This document shows, one piece after another, positions 5,130-6,227 of a stretch of DNA of 6,227 nucleotides. Made by a program: the position numbers and the translations under genes. Under the pieces are notes generated by a model. That model made no database searches. It saw only the letters and a list, made by a program, of their open reading frames with translations, and was not told the origin of the DNA. Source of the DNA: Clostridia bacterium (GTDB lineage: Bacteria > Bacillota > Clostridia > Christensenellales > CAG-1252); the NCBI GenBank assembly GCA_017455385.1, contig JAFTBD010000021.1, forward strand, positions 1 through 6,227, given 5' to 3'. Numbering within the stretch: the stretch's first letter is position 1; each line of letters opens with the position of its first letter.

Positions 5130-6227
5130 TTCTTCACCTCGTCGCAGGGGGCGAACAGATGCGCTCCGCACCCTTTGCACCCTTTGTCACAGCCCGTCGT
5201 GCATTCGGCGCGGTAGGCTTTCTCACGCTCCCTAAGGAGATAGCTCCTCGTTACACCGATGTCGATAAATTCCCACGGGAGGGGCTTATCGAGGGGCTGT
5301 GCGCCGAGATATTTCCGCTTGTCCACCTTGAGCTCCGTCATCGCCTCCTCCCAAATGTCGTAGTGGAAATACTCCGTCCAACTGTCGAACATCGCGCCCT
5401 TTTCGTAGGCGCGCACGATGAGCGCGGAGAGGGAGCGGTCGCCGCGGGCAAAGATGGCTTCGAGCTCGCTGGTCTCGCGGTCGTGATAGTGGAAAGACGC
5501 CCCTTTCACCTTTCGAAGCTCATCCTTCAATTGGAACTGTTTGCGGCGCATCTCGGGGATGTCGATCTGCGCTTCCCATTGGAAAGGCGTGCCCGGCTTG
5601 GGGATGAAGACGGAACAGCTGACCGTGATATTCACGCCGCCTTTATGGCTCTCATTGAACCATCGACGAATGGATCTGACGAGATCGACGATGCCCATCA
5701 GGTCCTCGTCCGTCTCGGTGGGGAGCCCGAGCATAAAATAAAGTTTCACGCTGTGGTAGCCTTGATCGAATGCAGCGGTGAGACCCTCGCGGATCTCCTC
5801 CTCCGTCACGTTCTTATTGATGACGTTCCTGAGACGTTGCGTACCCGCCTCGGGGGCGAAGGTCAGCGAACTTTTGCGGCTGTTATCCGCGAATTCTTTC
5901 TTGAAAGAGCTCAGACGCAGGGAGGGAAGCGCGAGATTCACGTGCGCCGCTTTCGCCGCGGGAGTGAGTCGCTCGAGCAATGTCTCCAAATAGGGATAAT
6001 CGCCCGTAGACAGCGAGCCGAGGCTGATCTCGTCGAAGCCCGTTTCGCGAATAAGACCCAAGCATAACTGCTCCACCTTCTCCGCACTGCGGTAACGAAT
6101 GGGACGATAATAATACCCAGCCTGACAGAATCGGCACCCGTTTTGGCATCCGCGGAAAAGCTCCACCATTGCCCTGTCGTGCACCACTTCGAGGGTGGGC
6201 ATGAGCTGTGCGGTGGGATAGAAACAA
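5126..6227 (-). CDS. B12-binding-type radical SAM protein, TIGR03960 family (C-terminal part)
   Basis: The frame is open at the right edge, so the true start lies outside. About 366 codons are visible of a family that usually has about 600 or more; the missing part would hold the N-terminal cobalamin-binding-like domain. Residues are numbered from the internal Met at 6202. The V7-H-D-R...E14-L-F-R-G-C19-x3-C23-x2-C26-Q-A-G motif binds the radical SAM 4Fe-4S cluster. Further family blocks are E58-I-S-L...S65, F115-A-P-E-A-G...R123-L-R...I128-N-K, V152-K-L-Y-F-M-L-G-L-P-T-E, F199-I-P-K-P-G-T-P-F-Q-W209 and R253-G-D-R. The C-terminus ends in a second Cys cluster (C334, C338, C342, C345, C353) that may hold an extra iron-sulfur cluster (inference). 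The physiological reaction of this family is not established. The gene overlaps DUF2344 by 4 bp and heads the visible operon. Confidence 0.92.
   Translation of the reverse strand, partial: CFYPTAQLMPTLEVVHDRAMVELFRGCQNGCRFCQAGYYYRPIRYRSAEKVEQLCLGLIRETGFDEISLGSLSTGDYPYLETLLERLTPAAKAAHVNLALPSLRLSSFKKEFADNSRKSSLTFAPEAGTQRLRNVINKNVTEEEIREGLTAAFDQGYHSVKLYFMLGLPTETDEDLMGIVDLVRSIRRWFNESHKGGVNITVSCSVFIPKPGTPFQWEAQIDIPEMRRKQFQLKDELRKVKGASFHYHDRETSELEAIFARGDRSLSALIVRAYEKGAMFDSWTEYFHYDIWEEAMTELKVDKRKYLGAQPLDKPLPWEFIDIGVTRSYLLREREKAYRAECTTGCDKGCKGCGAHLFAPCDEVKK

Noticed and set aside
5159..6067. 302-codon open frame on the plus strand
   Set aside because: It is antisense to the well-supported radical SAM gene, with no recognisable domain.

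Overview
The window looks like chromosomal DNA from an uncultured Bacillota, most likely a gut-type Clostridia. This is inferred from the radical SAM / DUF2344 gene pair, the AGGAGG-type ribosome binding sites, the roughly balanced GC content and the repeat-rich spacers. No rRNA, tRNA, CRISPR array or transposase is visible.

Layout: (1) 76-927, plus strand: a predicted lipoprotein of unknown function. Its promoter lies so close to the ATG that the mRNA may be leaderless. (2) 928-1442: a 515-bp gene-free spacer between convergent genes, packed with imperfect direct repeats, hairpins and two different 7-bp tandem repeats. (3) 1443-2267, minus strand: an amino-acid-kinase protein closely resembling glutamate 5-kinase but lacking the PUA domain and carrying an altered GTGGM-type loop. 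(4) 2268-2634: a 367-bp spacer holding a 246-bp element with 65-bp imperfect terminal inverted repeats (17 bp perfect at the outer ends), a promoter-like sequence in its centre, and a third copy of part of the repeat that starts exactly at the stop codon of the next gene. (5) 2635-6227, minus strand: a tightly packed operon transcribed from the right edge. It runs from a radical SAM protein (C-terminal part only) to a DUF2344 radical-SAM-linked protein to an SLC45/GPH-like MFS transporter. Both junctions are 4-bp ATGA overlaps.

How the genes may work together: the radical SAM and DUF2344 proteins are a widely conserved, poorly characterised pair in Clostridia, often followed from memory by rng/rplU/rpmA/obg. 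Here the gene translationally coupled behind them is instead an MFS transporter with an unusual ~155-residue extracytoplasmic insertion between TM3 and TM4. The kinase-like gene lies on the same strand behind the inverted-repeat element and may have its own promoter inside that element. The most noteworthy items are the inverted-repeat element with its embedded promoter, the modified transporter in the radical SAM operon, and the repeat mosaic in the convergent spacer. I see no convincing new multi-gene system.
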